Position numbers and translations under genes: made by a program. The notes under the pieces were generated by a model. The model had not been told where the DNA came from. It worked only from the letters and a program-made list of their open reading frames with translations, and searched no databases. A DNA stretch of 64,000 nucleotides from Pseudomonas sp. Ga0074129 (GTDB lineage: Bacteria; Pseudomonadota; Gammaproteobacteria; Pseudomonadales; Pseudomonadaceae), in the NCBI GenBank assembly GCA_001465025.1, contig LNDO01000110.1, positions 1 to 64,000 on the forward strand. Direction: 5' to 3'. This document shows, piece after piece, positions 8,870 through 18,335 of this stretch; the stretch's first letter is position 1; every line of letters begins with the position of its first letter.

Positions 8870-10051
8870 ATGTTGACCGCTCCCCACACCGCCCTGATCA
8901 AAGCCACCGTGCCCCTGCTGGAGCAGGGCGGCGAAGCCCTGACCCGGCATTTCTACCAACTGATGCTCAGCGAATACCCCGAGGTGCGCGCGCTGTTCAA
9001 TCAGGCGCATCAAGCGAGCGGCGGCCAGCAACGCGCCCTGGCCAATGCCGTGCTGATGTACGCCCGGCATATCGACAAACTGGAGGCACTGGGGCCGCTG
9101 GTCAGCCAGATCGTCAACAAGCATGTGTCGCTGCAAATCCTTCCCGAACATTACCCGATTGTTGGCAGCTGCCTGCTGCGGGCGATTCGTGAAGTGCTGG
9201 GCGCGGAGATTGCCACCGATGAAGTGATCGAGGCCTGGGCAGCGGCCTACGGGCAACTGGCGGACATCCTGATTGGCGCTGAAGAGGCCGCGTATGCAGC
9301 AAACGCCACGGCCGAAGGTGGCTGGCGTGGTGCACGGCGCTTCCACCTGAGTCGCAAGGTGCAGGAAAGCGAAGAGATTGTTTCGCTGTACCTGACCCCG
9401 GCCGATGGCGGTGCGCTGGTAGCGTTTCAACCGGGCCAGTACATCGGCTTGCGCCTGCTGATTGAGGGCACAGAGCAACGGCGCAACTACTCGCTTTCAG
9501 CCCTCGGCAATGGCCGTGAATACCGCATCAGCGTCAAACGCGAAGCGGGCGGCCAGGTGTCCAATTACCTGCATGACCAGTTGCAGATCGGCGACAGCCT
9601 GGAGCTGTTTGCCCCGGCGGGTAATTTCGTACTGCGCGAGTCAATCAAGCCGCTGGTGCTGATCACCGCCGGCGTGGGCATCACCCCGGCACTGAGCATG
9701 CTGGAAGCGGCGCGCAACACGGGTCGCGATATTCACTTTATCCACTGCGCGCGCCACGCCGGTGTGCACGCCTTCCGCGACTGGGTCGAGGCACAGCGCG
9801 CCGCACACCCGCAGGTGCGCCATTACGTGTGCTACAGCGAGCCGCGCGCAGGCGATCAAGCCGACGCTGAAGGTTTGCTCAGCATCGAGCAGTTGGCGCA
9901 ATGGCTGCCTGAGCAACGTGATCTGGACGCTTACTTTCTGGGGCCGAAGCCGTTTATGGCGCAGGTCAAACGGCATCTGCAGCAACTCGGCGTACCCGCG
10001 GCGCAGAGCCATTACGAGTTCTTTGGCCCGGCCAGCGCACTGGACAGTTAA
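8870..10051 (+). CDS. hmp: Flavohaemoprotein (nitric oxide dioxygenase)
   Basis: A 393-residue flavohaemoglobin that oxidises NO to nitrate using O2 and NAD(P)H in the cytoplasm. Domains in order: globin (about 1-140, with proximal His in NKHVSLQILPEHY), FAD-binding domain (RNYSLS motif, about 150-255) and NAD-binding domain (GVGITPALSML, about 265-393). Length and motifs are typical. The start has GAGGAAG upstream. NorR sites and a sigma54 element precede it. The P. aeruginosa name is fhp. A short membrane-protein gene follows 19 bases later. Confidence 0.96.
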   Translation: MLTAPHTALIKATVPLLEQGGEALTRHFYQLMLSEYPEVRALFNQAHQASGGQQRALANAVLMYARHIDKLEALGPLVSQIVNKHVSLQILPEHYPIVGSCLLRAIREVLGAEIATDEVIEAWAAAYGQLADILIGAEEAAYAANATAEGGWRGARRFHLSRKVQESEEIVSLYLTPADGGALVAFQPGQYIGLRLLIEGTEQRRNYSLSALGNGREYRISVKREAGGQVSNYLHDQLQIGDSLELFAPAGNFVLRESIKPLVLITAGVGITPALSMLEAARNTGRDIHFIHCARHAGVHAFRDWVEAQRAAHPQVRHYVCYSEPRAGDQADAEGLLSIEQLAQWLPEQRDLDAYFLGPKPFMAQVKRHLQQLGVPAAQSHYEFFGPASALDS

Positions 10052-10070
10052 TCAACCGTTTTAGGGGGTC

Positions 10071-10325
10071 ATGATGTTGGCATCACTCACCTGCCCATCG
10101 CGGGCACTGCAACTGGCTAACCGCATGCTGCTGGGCGGTGTGTTGCTGTTACTGATCGGCTTAATCGGCGCGTATGGCCTGGAGGCTCACTTGAGCATCC
10201 GCAGCCTGGTGCTCGCCCATGCGCTAACTCTGATTGGGCCAAGCCTGCTCAAGCTGGGTTACGTGCTGCGCCTGGCAGCGCAACTGCAGCAGCGGGCACC
10301 GATGGCGTGCGCTGCAGCGGCTTAG
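10071..10325 (+). CDS. Small two-TM protein, PpyR-like
   Basis: An 84-residue protein with two hydrophobic segments (about 19-36 and 45-65) and no catalytic motif. It lies directly downstream of hmp, probably in the same NO-induced transcript. In P. aeruginosa the gene next to fhp is ppyR (psl and pyoverdine operon regulator), also a small membrane protein; equivalence is inferred from position and topology, not from an alignment. Strong AGGGGG precedes two adjacent ATGs (10071 and 10074); either could be the start. It overlaps the 3' end of the convergent CoA-transferase gene by a few bases. Confidence 0.65.
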   Translation: MMLASLTCPSRALQLANRMLLGGVLLLLIGLIGAYGLEAHLSIRSLVLAHALTLIGPSLLKLGYVLRLAAQLQQRAPMACAAAA

Positions 10326-11545
10326 AGCACGCCAGCCTCACGCAGCGCAGCGATCTGCTCGGCACTCAGGTTGAGGTAGCGGCTCAGTACCTGCTCGGTG
10401 TGTTCGCCGAGCAGCGGGGGTGCATTGCGGTAGGTCACCGGCGTCTCGGACAAACGCAGCGGGCTGGCGACTTGAGGGGTGGTACTGCCCAAGCTATTGG
10501 GCAGGTCGAGTCGCAGGCCGCGCGCTTGCACTTGGGGGTCGGCAAACACCTGCGCCAGGTCGTTGATCGGCCCGCAGGGCACGCCGGCAGTTTCCAGCAG
10601 CGTCACCCATTCGGCGGTGGTTTTAAACACTGTGGCCTGACGCAGCAGCGGTATCAGTTCGCTGCGATGCGCCACGCGCGCCTTATTGCTGGCAAAGCGA
10701 GGATCATCGGCCAACGCCGACAGGCCGGCGACCTCACACAGCTTGCGGAACTGCCCGTCGTTGCCCACGGCGATGATGAAGTTGCCATCGGCCGAGGGGA
10801 AATCCTGATAGGGCACGATATTCGGATGAGCGTTGCCCAAGCGCTTGGGCGAGACGCCGGTGTTGAGGTAATTCATCGCCTGATTGGCCAGGCAAGCCAC
10901 CTGCACGTCGAGCAAGGCCACGTCGATATGCTGGCCGAGGCCGGATTGTTCGCGCTGATTGAGCGCGGCCAACACGCCGACCGTGGCATACAGGCCGGTG
11001 AGAATATCGGTGAGGGCGACGCCGACTTTCATCGGCCCAGCCCCGTCTTCGCCATCGGGCTTACCGGTCAGGCTCATCAGCCCGCCGAGGCCCTGAATCA
11101 TAAAGTCGTAACCGGCACGTTTGGCGTAAGGACCGTCCTGGCCAAAGCCGGTGATTGAGCAATAAATCAGCCGTGGATTAATCGCTTTCAACGATGCGTA
11201 GTCGAGGCCGTAAGCCGCCAGGCCGCCGACCTTGAAGTTCTCCAGCAGCACATCGCAGCTCTGCACCAGCTCGCGCACCAAACGCTGGCCTTCAGGCTGG
11301 GTGAAATCCAGCGTCAGCGATTGTTTGTTGCGGTTGGCGCTTTGGAAGTAAGCCGCCTCACGCGAGTCATTGCCGTTGGCATCTTTCACATAGGGCGGAC
11401 CCCAGTGGCGGGTGTCATCACCTGAACCGGGGCGCTCGACCTTGATCACCTCGGCACCGAGGTCACCGAGAATCTGCCCGGCCCAGGGGCCTGCGAGTAC
11501 GCGGGACAGGTCGAGTACGCGGATATGGGATAGGGCGCCGGGCAT
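10322..11545 (-). CDS. gcdG: CaiB/BaiF (family III) CoA-transferase, probably succinyl-CoA:glutarate CoA-transferase
   Basis: A 407-residue family III CoA-transferase: MPGALSHIRVLDLSRVLAGPW at the N-terminus, GAEVIKVERPGSGDDTR, then NRNKQSLTLDF and the GQDGPYAKRAGYD segment. It moves CoA to a free acid. Because glutaryl-CoA dehydrogenase and its LysR regulator lie immediately upstream, glutarate is the likely acceptor, as in the Pseudomonas gcdHG locus. The start at 11545 is chosen because GAGG precedes it and the longer frame upstream runs through a repeat element. A 78-base repeat separates it from gcdH. Confidence 0.85.
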   Translation of the reverse strand: MPGALSHIRVLDLSRVLAGPWAGQILGDLGAEVIKVERPGSGDDTRHWGPPYVKDANGNDSREAAYFQSANRNKQSLTLDFTQPEGQRLVRELVQSCDVLLENFKVGGLAAYGLDYASLKAINPRLIYCSITGFGQDGPYAKRAGYDFMIQGLGGLMSLTGKPDGEDGAGPMKVGVALTDILTGLYATVGVLAALNQREQSGLGQHIDVALLDVQVACLANQAMNYLNTGVSPKRLGNAHPNIVPYQDFPSADGNFIIAVGNDGQFRKLCEVAGLSALADDPRFASNKARVAHRSELIPLLRQATVFKTTAEWVTLLETAGVPCGPINDLAQVFADPQVQARGLRLDLPNSLGSTTPQVASPLRLSETPVTYRNAPPLLGEHTEQVLSRYLNLSAEQIAALREAGVL

Positions 11546-11574
11546 GGGGAACCTCGTGGGAGAGAAACGTAGGA

Positions 11575-11652
11575 CGTAGGATGGGTTAGCCGCGAAGCGG
11601 CGTAACCCATCGGGCGATCTGATGGGTATCGCTGCGCTCAACCCATCCTACG
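11575..11652. repeat. Pseudomonas intergenic inverted-repeat element
   Basis: The outer ends CGTAGGATGGGTT and AACCCATCCTACG are perfect 13-base inverted repeats. A second palindrome, GGGTTAGCCGC...GCGGCGTAACCC, lies in the left half. The element sits between gcdH and gcdG. This type of GTAGG(A)TGGGTT element is common between genes in several Pseudomonas species. It might stabilise or attenuate the gcdH transcript. Confidence 0.75.
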
Positions 11653-11675
11653 GTCTTGCAGTTTGGCGCTGCTGT

Positions 11676-12857
11676 TTAGAAAAAAGCCTGCAGGCCAGTC
11701 TGCGCGCGGCCAAGGATCAGCGCGTGGACGTCATGGGTGCCTTCGTAGGTGTTGACCACTTCCAGGTTGACCAGGTGGCGAGCGACGCCGTACTCGTCGC
11801 TGATGCCGTTGCCGCCGAGCATGTCGCGGGCCATGCGCGCGATGTCCAGGGACTTGCCGCAGCTGTTGCGCTTCATCATCGAGGTGATTTCCACCGCAGC
11901 GGTGCCTTCGTCCTTCATCCGGCCAAGGCGCAGACAGCCTTGCAGGGCCATGGTGATCTCGGTCTGCATGTCGGCGAGTTTCTTCTGGATCAGCTGGGTT
12001 TGCGCCAGCGGGCGGCCGAACTGTTTGCGGTCGAGGGTGTACTGACGCGCGGTGTGCCAGCAGAACTCGGCCGCACCCAGCGCGCCCCAGCTGATGCCGT
12101 AACGGGCGGAGTTGAGGCAGGTGAACGGGCCTTTCAGACCGCGCACGTCAGGGAAGGCGTTTTCTTCCGGGCAGAACACGTTGTCCATGACGATTTCACC
12201 GGTGATCGACGCACGCAGGCCAACCTTGCCGTGAATCGCCGGGGTGCTTAGGCCCTGCCAGCCTTTTTCCAGCACAAAGCCGCGAATCTCGCCGGCATCG
12301 TCTTTGGCCCAAACCACAAACACATCGGCGATTGGGCTGTTGGTGATCCACATCTTCGCGCCGGTCAGGCGGTAGCCGCCGTCGACCTTTTTCGCACGGG
12401 TGATCATCGAGCCAGGGTCGGAGCCGTGATCCGGCTCAGTCAGGCCGAAGCAGCCGATGTATTCGCCGCTGGCCAGTTTGGGCAGGTACTTTTGCTTGGT
12501 CGCTTCGTTGCCGAATTCGTAGATAGGGACCATCACCAGCGACGACTGCACGCTCATCATCGAGCGGTAGCCGGAGTCGATGCGCTCAACTTCACGGGCG
12601 ATCAGGCCGTAACACACGTAGTTCAGGCCGCTGCCGCCGTATTCGGCGGGGATGGTGGCGCCGAGCAGGCCGGTGTCGCCCATCTCGCGGAAAATCTTCG
12701 GGTCGGTCTGTTCATGGCGGAAGGCTTCGAGCACACGTGGGGCCAGCTTGTCGGCGGCGAACTGCTGGGCGCTGTCACGCACCATGCGCTCTTCTTCGGT
12801 CAGTTGCTGATCCAGCAACAGCGGGTCGATCCAGTTGAAGCTTGCCTTGCCAGCCAT
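11676..12857 (-). CDS. gcdH: Glutaryl-CoA dehydrogenase
   Basis: A 393-residue acyl-CoA dehydrogenase that oxidises and decarboxylates glutaryl-CoA to crotonyl-CoA with FAD, in lysine/glutarate breakdown. Seen: [17 protein letters not shown] at the start, [16 protein letters not shown] flavin/substrate loop, and the catalytic Glu in [16 protein letters not shown]. The start at 12857 gives the usual length for GcdH; the open frame continues upstream only through a REP-like sequence. It is divergent from the LysR gene gcdR and followed by the CoA-transferase. Confidence 0.93.
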   Translation of the reverse strand: MAGKASFNWIDPLLLDQQLTEEERMVRDSAQQFAADKLAPRVLEAFRHEQTDPKIFREMGDTGLLGATIPAEYGGSGLNYVCYGLIAREVERIDSGYRSMMSVQSSLVMVPIYEFGNEATKQKYLPKLASGEYIGCFGLTEPDHGSDPGSMITRAKKVDGGYRLTGAKMWITNSPIADVFVVWAKDDAGEIRGFVLEKGWQGLSTPAIHGKVGLRASITGEIVMDNVFCPEENAFPDVRGLKGPFTCLNSARYGISWGALGAAEFCWHTARQYTLDRKQFGRPLAQTQLIQKKLADMQTEITMALQGCLRLGRMKDEGTAAVEITSMMKRNSCGKSLDIARMARDMLGGNGISDEYGVARHLVNLEVVNTYEGTHDVHALILGRAQTGLQAFF

Positions 12858-12892
12858 ATGCACAATCCTCGGTCGAAATGCGGGGGAGATTT

Positions 12893-12958
12893 GTAGGAGC
12901 CAAGGGACACCTAATCGTTGTTGGCGATCAGAGGTATCGCGAGCAAGCTCGCTCCTAC
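12893..12958. repeat. REP-like inverted element in the gcdH-gcdR gap
   Basis: GTAGGAGC and GCTCCTAC form the ends, with an internal GCGAGCAAGCTCGC palindrome near the right end. This matches the 'GTAGGAGCGAGCTTGCTCGCGA' type of Pseudomonas REP. The left arm has diverged. It lies upstream of gcdH, inside its 5' region. Confidence 0.7.
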
Positions 12959-13097
12959 ACAAGAAACCATTGGAGTGATCCTAGGCGGCTTATGTCGGGT
13001 CGGCAAACGAGTAATACGCAAGCTGTTGTGCGATAAGCTCACTTCAAGATAGGTTTAGTCGGCCTATTTCCTTTAAAAATGTGAGGGTTACGCACAG

Positions 13098-14003
13098 ATG
13101 CGCCGCAAAATCCCCAGCACCGCAGCCTTGATCGCCTTCGAGTCCGCCGCCCGTCACCAGAGTTTTACCAAAGCGGCGCAGGAGCTCAGCCTGACCCAGG
13201 GCGCGGTGTGCCGGCAGATCGCCGCGCTGGAGGCCTTCCTTAATGTCGAACTGTTTCGCCGCTCACGCCGTGGCGTGCTGCTCACCGAGGCCGGGCAGTC
13301 GTATGCCAAGCGGGTGGCCGGGCAGCTCGATGCGGTGGAGCGTGACACCCTGGCGGTAATGGGTCAGCAGGGTGCGATGAGCATCGAACTGGCGGTGGTG
13401 CCGACCTTTGGTACGCAGTGGCTGTTGCCGCGCTTGAAAGACTTTCAACGCCTGCACCCGGAAATCACCGTCAACCTGACCAACCGCACGCGGCCCTTTC
13501 TGTTTGCCGACACCGCGTTCGATGCGGCGGTGTACTTCGGTGATGGCGATTGGTCCGGCACTCGCGCACACCTGCTGATGGGCGAAAACCCCATGCCGGT
13601 GTGCAGCCCGGCCTTGCTGAACGGCCAAGCGCAATTAAGTGCTGAGCAAATCGCTCAACTGCCGCTGTTGCAGCAAACCACCCGCCCCTACGCCTGGCAG
13701 CAGTGGTTCAGCGCGCAAGGGCTGAACACCCCGCGCGACATGGCAGGTCCGCGCTACGAGCTGTTTTCCATGTTGGCCCAAGCGGCGATCCATGAGATGG
13801 GCGTGGCACTGATCCCGCCATTTCTGATCCGCCGGGAACTGGCCGAAGGCCAGCTGGTGGTGGCGCTCGATCAGGCACTGACGGATGACGACAGGGCCTA
13901 TTACCTGATTGTGCCGGAGCGTAAATCCGAGTCGGCAGCGCTGAATGCCTTTCGCGATTGGTTAGTGACTGAGGCCGCGCAGTACCGCCAACAACCGGCC
14001 TAA
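13098..14003 (+). CDS. gcdR: LysR-family regulator of glutarate catabolism (GcdR-type)
   Basis: A 301-residue LysR regulator: N-terminal winged helix-turn-helix (about 5-65, SFTKAAQELSLTQGAVCRQIAALE) and a periplasmic-binding-protein-like effector domain (about 90-295). It is divergent from gcdH-gcdG, the arrangement of the Pseudomonas GcdR activator, whose effector is glutarate. The symbol is assigned from this context. The gap to gcdH contains the REP-like element plus about 140 bases where operators would be expected. GAGGG lies ten bases before the ATG. Confidence 0.85.
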   Translation: MRRKIPSTAALIAFESAARHQSFTKAAQELSLTQGAVCRQIAALEAFLNVELFRRSRRGVLLTEAGQSYAKRVAGQLDAVERDTLAVMGQQGAMSIELAVVPTFGTQWLLPRLKDFQRLHPEITVNLTNRTRPFLFADTAFDAAVYFGDGDWSGTRAHLLMGENPMPVCSPALLNGQAQLSAEQIAQLPLLQQTTRPYAWQQWFSAQGLNTPRDMAGPRYELFSMLAQAAIHEMGVALIPPFLIRRELAEGQLVVALDQALTDDDRAYYLIVPERKSESAALNAFRDWLVTEAAQYRQQPA

Positions 14004-14093
14004 GCCCTGCCCGGCCAGCCATATGGTTGAAAAGCGCTTAGGTAGTGAAGACAAAGTGCAACTACACGTTTAACCGACGTAAAAGCCCCTCAA

Positions 14094-14127
14094 AGCCTTG
14101 CAGCCACTGGCCTGAAGGCTATTTTTT
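14094..14127 (+). terminator. Rho-independent terminator downstream of gcdR
   Basis: A bipartite stem, AGCCTT...AAGGCT with an inner GCC ACT GGC hairpin, is followed by ATTTTTT. It lies about 90 bases after the gcdR stop. Confidence 0.65.
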
Positions 14128-14450
14128 ACGGACTGTGCGTTACATTCCACACATCAAAGGATTCGATCAACGGTCATCCAGCTCGCGTATGACATTTACC
14201 CCCTCAAAGCGCCGTCATTGGTGGTTTAAGCCAGAAACCACGGGGCCTGCGCGCGGTATGAAAAGTAGTCATAGGCCTATAACTTGTAGTAATGCAATTT
14301 TCTAACTCCATAACTTCTTGAATGGGCTGACGTTCGCCTGCAAAATGCCGCGCCCGCCATTTTTGATCGGGATTGTGCTGATCCTCCCCCTTGCCCGCGT
14401 GCCATCCGCAGTGCGCCGGTTCACTAAAAAGATCACGCAGGAGAATTGAA
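14128..14450 (+). promoter_or_regulatory. Upstream region of the pnt operon
   Basis: About 320 bases without a credible gene. The part around 14270-14330 is AT-richer (ACTTGTAGTAATGCAATTTT) and is the likely promoter area for pntAa, but I could not fix -35/-10 elements. AGGAG at 14439-14443 is the ribosome binding site that selects the GTG at 14451. Confidence 0.4.
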
Positions 14451-15572
14451 GTGCACATCGGTGTTCCTCTCGAAACCCATGCCGGTGAGACGCGCGTTGC
14501 CGCGACTCCCGAAACCATCAAGAAGCTGATCGGCCAGGGCCATCAGGTGACAGTGCAAACCGGTGCCGGCGTCAGCGCCAGCATTCCGGACAGTGCCTAT
14601 GAAGCCGTTGGCGCCGCTATCGGTAATGATGCCGCTGCTTTTGGTGCCGATTTGGTGCTCAAAGTAGTCGCCCCAACCGAAGCCGAACTGGCCCACATGA
14701 AAACCGGCGCAGTGCTGGTTGGCATGCTCAACCCGTTCAGCAACGAGACCATCGCGCGCATCAACGCTCGCGGCGTCACCGCTTTCGCTCTGGAGGCCGC
14801 CCCGCGTACCTCCCGCGCGCAGAGCCTGGACGTACTCAGCTCGCAAGCCAACATCGCCGGCTACAAAGCCGTGATGCTCGCGGCCAATCACTATCCGCGC
14901 TTTATGCCGATGCTGATGACCGCTGCCGGTACGGTAAAAGCGGCACGTGTGCTGATTCTCGGTGCCGGTGTGGCCGGTCTGCAGGCCATCGCCACGGCCA
15001 AGCGCCTGGGTGCGGTGATCGAAGCGTCCGATGTGCGCCCTGCGGTTAAAGAGCAGATCGAATCGCTCGGTGCCAAGTTCGTTGATGTGCCGTTCGAGAC
15101 CGACGAAGAGCGCGAGTGTGCACAAGGTGTGGGCGGTTACGCTCGGCCGATGCCGGCTTCGTGGATGGAGCGTCAGGCCAAGGCGGTGCACGAAAAAGCC
15201 AAGCAGGCTGACATCGTCATCACCACCGCACTGATTCCGGGCCGCAAGGCACCGACCCTGCTGCACGAGGCCACCGTTGCCGAAATGAAGCCGGGCTCAG
15301 TAGTCATCGACCTCGCCGCTGCGCAAGGCGGCAACTGCCCGCTGACCGAAGCCGAACAGGTGGTGATCAAGCATGGCGTGACCATCGTTGGCCACAGCAA
15401 TCTGGCGGCCATGGTGCCAGCCGATGCTTCGGCACTGTATGCACGCAATCTGCTGGACTTCCTCAAGCTGGTTATCGACGGCGAAGGCAAGTTCCACCTC
15501 AACCTTGAAGACGACATCGTTAGCGCGTGCCTGATGTGCCGCGATGGCAACGTCGTGCGCACTAACGGCTAA
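14451..15572 (+). CDS. pntAa: NAD(P) transhydrogenase subunit alpha part 1 (NAD-binding)
   Basis: A 373-residue soluble domain I of the proton-translocating transhydrogenase. It binds NAD(H) and passes hydride to NADP+ on PntB. Seen: [21 protein letters not shown] at the N-terminus, the NAD-binding Rossmann loop [18 protein letters not shown] (about residues 165-182), and [21 protein letters not shown] near 245. In Pseudomonas the alpha subunit is split in two, as here. It uses a GTG start after AGGAG; the open frame upstream of this has no second signal. First gene of pntAa-pntAb-pntB. Confidence 0.95.
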   Translation: MHIGVPLETHAGETRVAATPETIKKLIGQGHQVTVQTGAGVSASIPDSAYEAVGAAIGNDAAAFGADLVLKVVAPTEAELAHMKTGAVLVGMLNPFSNETIARINARGVTAFALEAAPRTSRAQSLDVLSSQANIAGYKAVMLAANHYPRFMPMLMTAAGTVKAARVLILGAGVAGLQAIATAKRLGAVIEASDVRPAVKEQIESLGAKFVDVPFETDEERECAQGVGGYARPMPASWMERQAKAVHEKAKQADIVITTALIPGRKAPTLLHEATVAEMKPGSVVIDLAAAQGGNCPLTEAEQVVIKHGVTIVGHSNLAAMVPADASALYARNLLDFLKLVIDGEGKFHLNLEDDIVSACLMCRDGNVVRTNG

Positions 15573-15586
15573 GGGGAGCATCACCG

Positions 15587-15904
15587 ATGGATATGATTTC
15601 TGACGGTATCTACAACCTGATCATCTTCGTGCTGGCCATTTACGTGGGCTACCACGTGGTGTGGAACGTTACACCGGCCCTGCACACCCCACTGATGGCC
15701 GTAACCAACGCCATTTCCGCCATTGTCATCGTCGGTGCCATGCTGGCCGCCGCGCTGACCGTGACCCCGCTGGGTAAAACCATGGGCACCCTGGCCGTAG
15801 CCCTGGCCGCAGTAAACGTCTTCGGTGGCTTCCTGGTCACCCGACGCATGCTGGAAATGTTCAAGAAGAAAGCGCCGAAAGCCGCTGCAGTGGAGAAGCA
15901 CTGA
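15587..15904 (+). CDS. pntAb: NAD(P) transhydrogenase subunit alpha part 2 (membrane)
   Basis: A 105-residue membrane subunit (domain II, alpha part) with three hydrophobic segments (about 10-28, 37-60 and 63-87) and a basic C-terminus ([15 protein letters not shown]). It forms the proton channel together with the membrane part of PntB. It starts 14 bases after pntAa with GGGGAG upstream, and is followed by pntB one base after its stop. Confidence 0.95.
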   Translation: MDMISDGIYNLIIFVLAIYVGYHVVWNVTPALHTPLMAVTNAISAIVIVGAMLAAALTVTPLGKTMGTLAVALAAVNVFGGFLVTRRMLEMFKKKAPKAAAVEKH

Positions 15905-15905
15905 G

Positions 15906-17342
15906 ATGAGCATGAACCTGATCACTGTTCTCTACCTCGTCGCCTCGATCTGCTTTATCCAGGCGCTTAAAGGCTTGTCGCACCCGACTACGTCGCGTCG
16001 CGGTAACCTGTTCGGCATGATTGGTATGGGCCTTGCCGTCCTCACCACCGTTGGCCTGATCTACAAGCTCGGCGCTGAACTTGCCACCGCCGGTATCGGT
16101 TACGTGATTGTCGGCCTGCTGATCGGCGGCACTGTCGGCACCGTAATGGCCAAGCGCGTTGAAATGACCAAAATGCCAGAACTGGTCGCCTTCATGCACA
16201 GCATGATCGGCCTGGCTGCGGTGTTTATCGCCATTGCTGCGGTGGTTGAGCCGCAATCGCTGGGCATTGTCGCCGCTCTGGGTGATGCCATTCCGGTGGC
16301 CAACCGTGTTGAGCTGTTCCTCGGTTCGGCCATCGGTGCCATCACCTTCTCCGGTTCGGTGATCGCCTTCGGCAAGCTGTCGGGCAAGTACAAGTTCCGC
16401 CTGTTCCAAGGCGCACCTGTGCAGTTCAAAGGTCAGCACATGCTGAACCTGGTGTTTGGTCTGGCCATTCTCGGCCTGGGCGTCTACTACAGCTTCACCG
16501 GTGATGTACGTGCCTTCGCCGCGCTGACCGTGCTGGCCTTCATCATTGGCGTGCTGATCATCATCCCGATTGGTGGTGCTGACATGCCCGTGGTGGTGTC
16601 GATGCTCAACAGCTACTCGGGTTGGGCGGCGGCCGGTATCGGCTTCTCGCTGAACAACTCGATGCTGATCATCGCCGGTTCGCTGGTGGGTTCGAGCGGT
16701 GCGATCCTCTCGTACATCATGTGCAAGGCGATGAACCGTTCGTTCTTCAACGTGATCCTCGGTGGTTTCGGTGGCGCGACTGAAGCTGCTGGCCCGGCCG
16801 GTGCTCAAGAAGCCCGCCCGGTGAAATCCGGTTCGAGCGACGACGCGGCCTTCCTGCTGACCAACGCCGACACCGTGATCATCGTTCCGGGTTACGGCCT
16901 GGCTGTGGCCCGTGCCCAGCACGCACTGATGGAACTGGCTGAGAAGCTGACCCACCGTGGCGTGACCGTGAAGTACGCGATCCACCCGGTTGCCGGCCGT
17001 ATGCCAGGCCACATGAACGTATTGCTGGCTGAGGCCGAAGTGCCTTACGAGCAAGTGTTCGAGATGGACGACATCAACTCCGAGTTCGGCCAAGCCGACG
17101 TGGTGCTGGTGCTGGGCGCGAACGACGTGGTCAACCCGGCCGCGAAGACCGATCCGAAGTCGCCGATCGCCGGCATGCCAATTCTGGACGCCTACAAGGC
17201 CAAAACCGTGATCGTCAACAAGCGCTCGATGGCCAGCGGCTACGCCGGCCTGGACAACGAACTGTTCTACATGGACAAGACCATGATGGTCTTCGGCGAC
17301 GCCAAGAAAGTCATCGAAGACATGGTTAAAGCGGTGGAGTAA
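15906..17342 (+). CDS. pntB: NAD(P) transhydrogenase subunit beta
   Basis: A 478-residue subunit: about nine membrane helices (1-270) followed by the NADP(H)-binding domain III (about 300-478, with IIVPGYGLAVARAQHAL and GANDVVNPAAKTDPKSPIAGMPI). It uses the proton gradient to drive NADPH formation from NADH. The start MSMNLITVLY at 15906 directly follows the pntAb stop; the longer frame overlapping pntAb is not needed. The operon ends at a strong terminator. Confidence 0.96.
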   Translation: MSMNLITVLYLVASICFIQALKGLSHPTTSRRGNLFGMIGMGLAVLTTVGLIYKLGAELATAGIGYVIVGLLIGGTVGTVMAKRVEMTKMPELVAFMHSMIGLAAVFIAIAAVVEPQSLGIVAALGDAIPVANRVELFLGSAIGAITFSGSVIAFGKLSGKYKFRLFQGAPVQFKGQHMLNLVFGLAILGLGVYYSFTGDVRAFAALTVLAFIIGVLIIIPIGGADMPVVVSMLNSYSGWAAAGIGFSLNNSMLIIAGSLVGSSGAILSYIMCKAMNRSFFNVILGGFGGATEAAGPAGAQEARPVKSGSSDDAAFLLTNADTVIIVPGYGLAVARAQHALMELAEKLTHRGVTVKYAIHPVAGRMPGHMNVLLAEAEVPYEQVFEMDDINSEFGQADVVLVLGANDVVNPAAKTDPKSPIAGMPILDAYKAKTVIVNKRSMASGYAGLDNELFYMDKTMMVFGDAKKVIEDMVKAVE

Positions 17343-17364
17343 CACGCGCCGCAGCGTTGCAAGA

Positions 17365-17391
17365 GCCCGGCCTTCGCGCCGGGCTTTTTTG
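17365..17391 (+). terminator. Rho-independent terminator of the pnt operon
   Basis: AGCCCGGC-CTTCG-GCCGGGCT-type stem (AGCCCGGCCTTCGCGCCGGGCT) followed by TTTTTT, 22 bases after the pntB stop. Confidence 0.9.
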
Positions 17392-17858
17392 TGGGCGCGA
17401 CCCTGAACGGAGCGTGCCTGCCATGGCTCACGTTAGGCCCTGCGAAAGCCCACTCAACGCCTTATCGGCATGCCGCTCTTGCAACCCGCCATGGGCATTT
17501 GGCCAAGCAAATTGTGCCGGTGACTTTTATTGCCCACTCGATCAGGAAAGATCAGCCAGCCGCTAAAAATCTGAAAAACAGGTCAGCTGTAACATCAGTG
17601 AAATATGCAACTGTACCTATAGCTAATCACTGATGAATAGATATAAAGCAGTCGCTTTACCTGCTTTATCGTTCAAAACAGCGCCATTCACTTATAAGCC
17701 GTACAGTTAATTCAATAAAATACAGCACAGTTACAAAGCAACCTATCTATTAGCTCTGCAATTCAATTCAGCTGTGGCTACAGCGCCATGGGTATGCGCT
17801 GCATAATTCCCCCATCGCAACACACCACTGACCCGCCACAAGCGGAAGGATGACCATC
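17392..17858. other. AT-rich intergenic region upstream of the DUF1127 gene
   Basis: About 465 bases with no gene I can support. From about 17560 the sequence becomes markedly AT-rich compared with the rest of the window (for example GAATAGATATAAAGCAGTCG, then TTCAATAAAATACAGC). Such composition could hold promoters, a silencer-protein binding region or an unannotated sRNA; none could be defined. GGAAGGA (17844-17850) is the ribosome binding site for the next gene. Confidence 0.4.
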
Positions 17859-18074
17859 ATGGAACGTACCCTCAGTTCCGACCTGTTTTTTGATCACAGC
17901 CAATCCACCGGCTCCAGCGCTATGCCGCTGCGTATGTTTTCCACCCTCATGCTTTGGCAGCGCCGCATCGTTAGCCGCAGCCAGCTTGCACGCCTAGACG
18001 CCCGCCTGCTGGCCGATGCCGGCATCAGCGAAGCGCAGCGTCAAAACGAATTAAGCAAGCCGTTCTGGCGTTAA
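17859..18074 (+). CDS. DUF1127 family small protein
   Basis: A 71-residue protein. The C-terminal half (about 30-71) is the DUF1127 pattern: WQRRIVSRSQLARLDARLLADAGIS...KPFWR. It is small, basic and Arg-rich; some DUF1127 proteins in other bacteria bind RNA or affect phosphate and stress responses. The ATG at 17859 is preferred over 17850 because GGAAGGA has proper spacing only to 17859. A decayed copy lies 260 bases downstream. Confidence 0.85.
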   Translation: MERTLSSDLFFDHSQSTGSSAMPLRMFSTLMLWQRRIVSRSQLARLDARLLADAGISEAQRQNELSKPFWR

Positions 18075-18121
18075 CGCCTGCACCACACCGATTTCTGCTC
18101 CTCCCTTATCGGGATTCTTAA

Positions 18122-18157
18122 AGGCTCCAGCACCCCGCGTGTTGGGGCCTTCTTTTT
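18122..18157 (+). terminator. Probable terminator after the DUF1127 gene
   Basis: GGCTCCA pairs with TGGGGCC (one G-U), followed by TTCTTTTTG. The loop is long, so the strength is uncertain. Confidence 0.5.
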
Positions 18158-18335
18158 GTCTGGGGCTTTACCGCTCAGCCACCGCGAATCTGCACAGTGA
18201 GGCGCATGCAGGAGCGGTACAGTTATGCGAAACCTGCAACTGAGCCATAACAATAGTCGGATGCTGTCTCTGCCAAGCCAGGCTGACACCGCGCACCATT
18301 GGCTGCCTTCTCCCGTCTTTGACAAGGAATGCGCC

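Noticed and set aside
15861..17345. A 494-residue minus-strand frame opposite pntB
   Set aside because: It is an antisense frame caused by high-GC codon bias; its His/Asp/Gln-rich composition is not protein-like, and pntB is certain.
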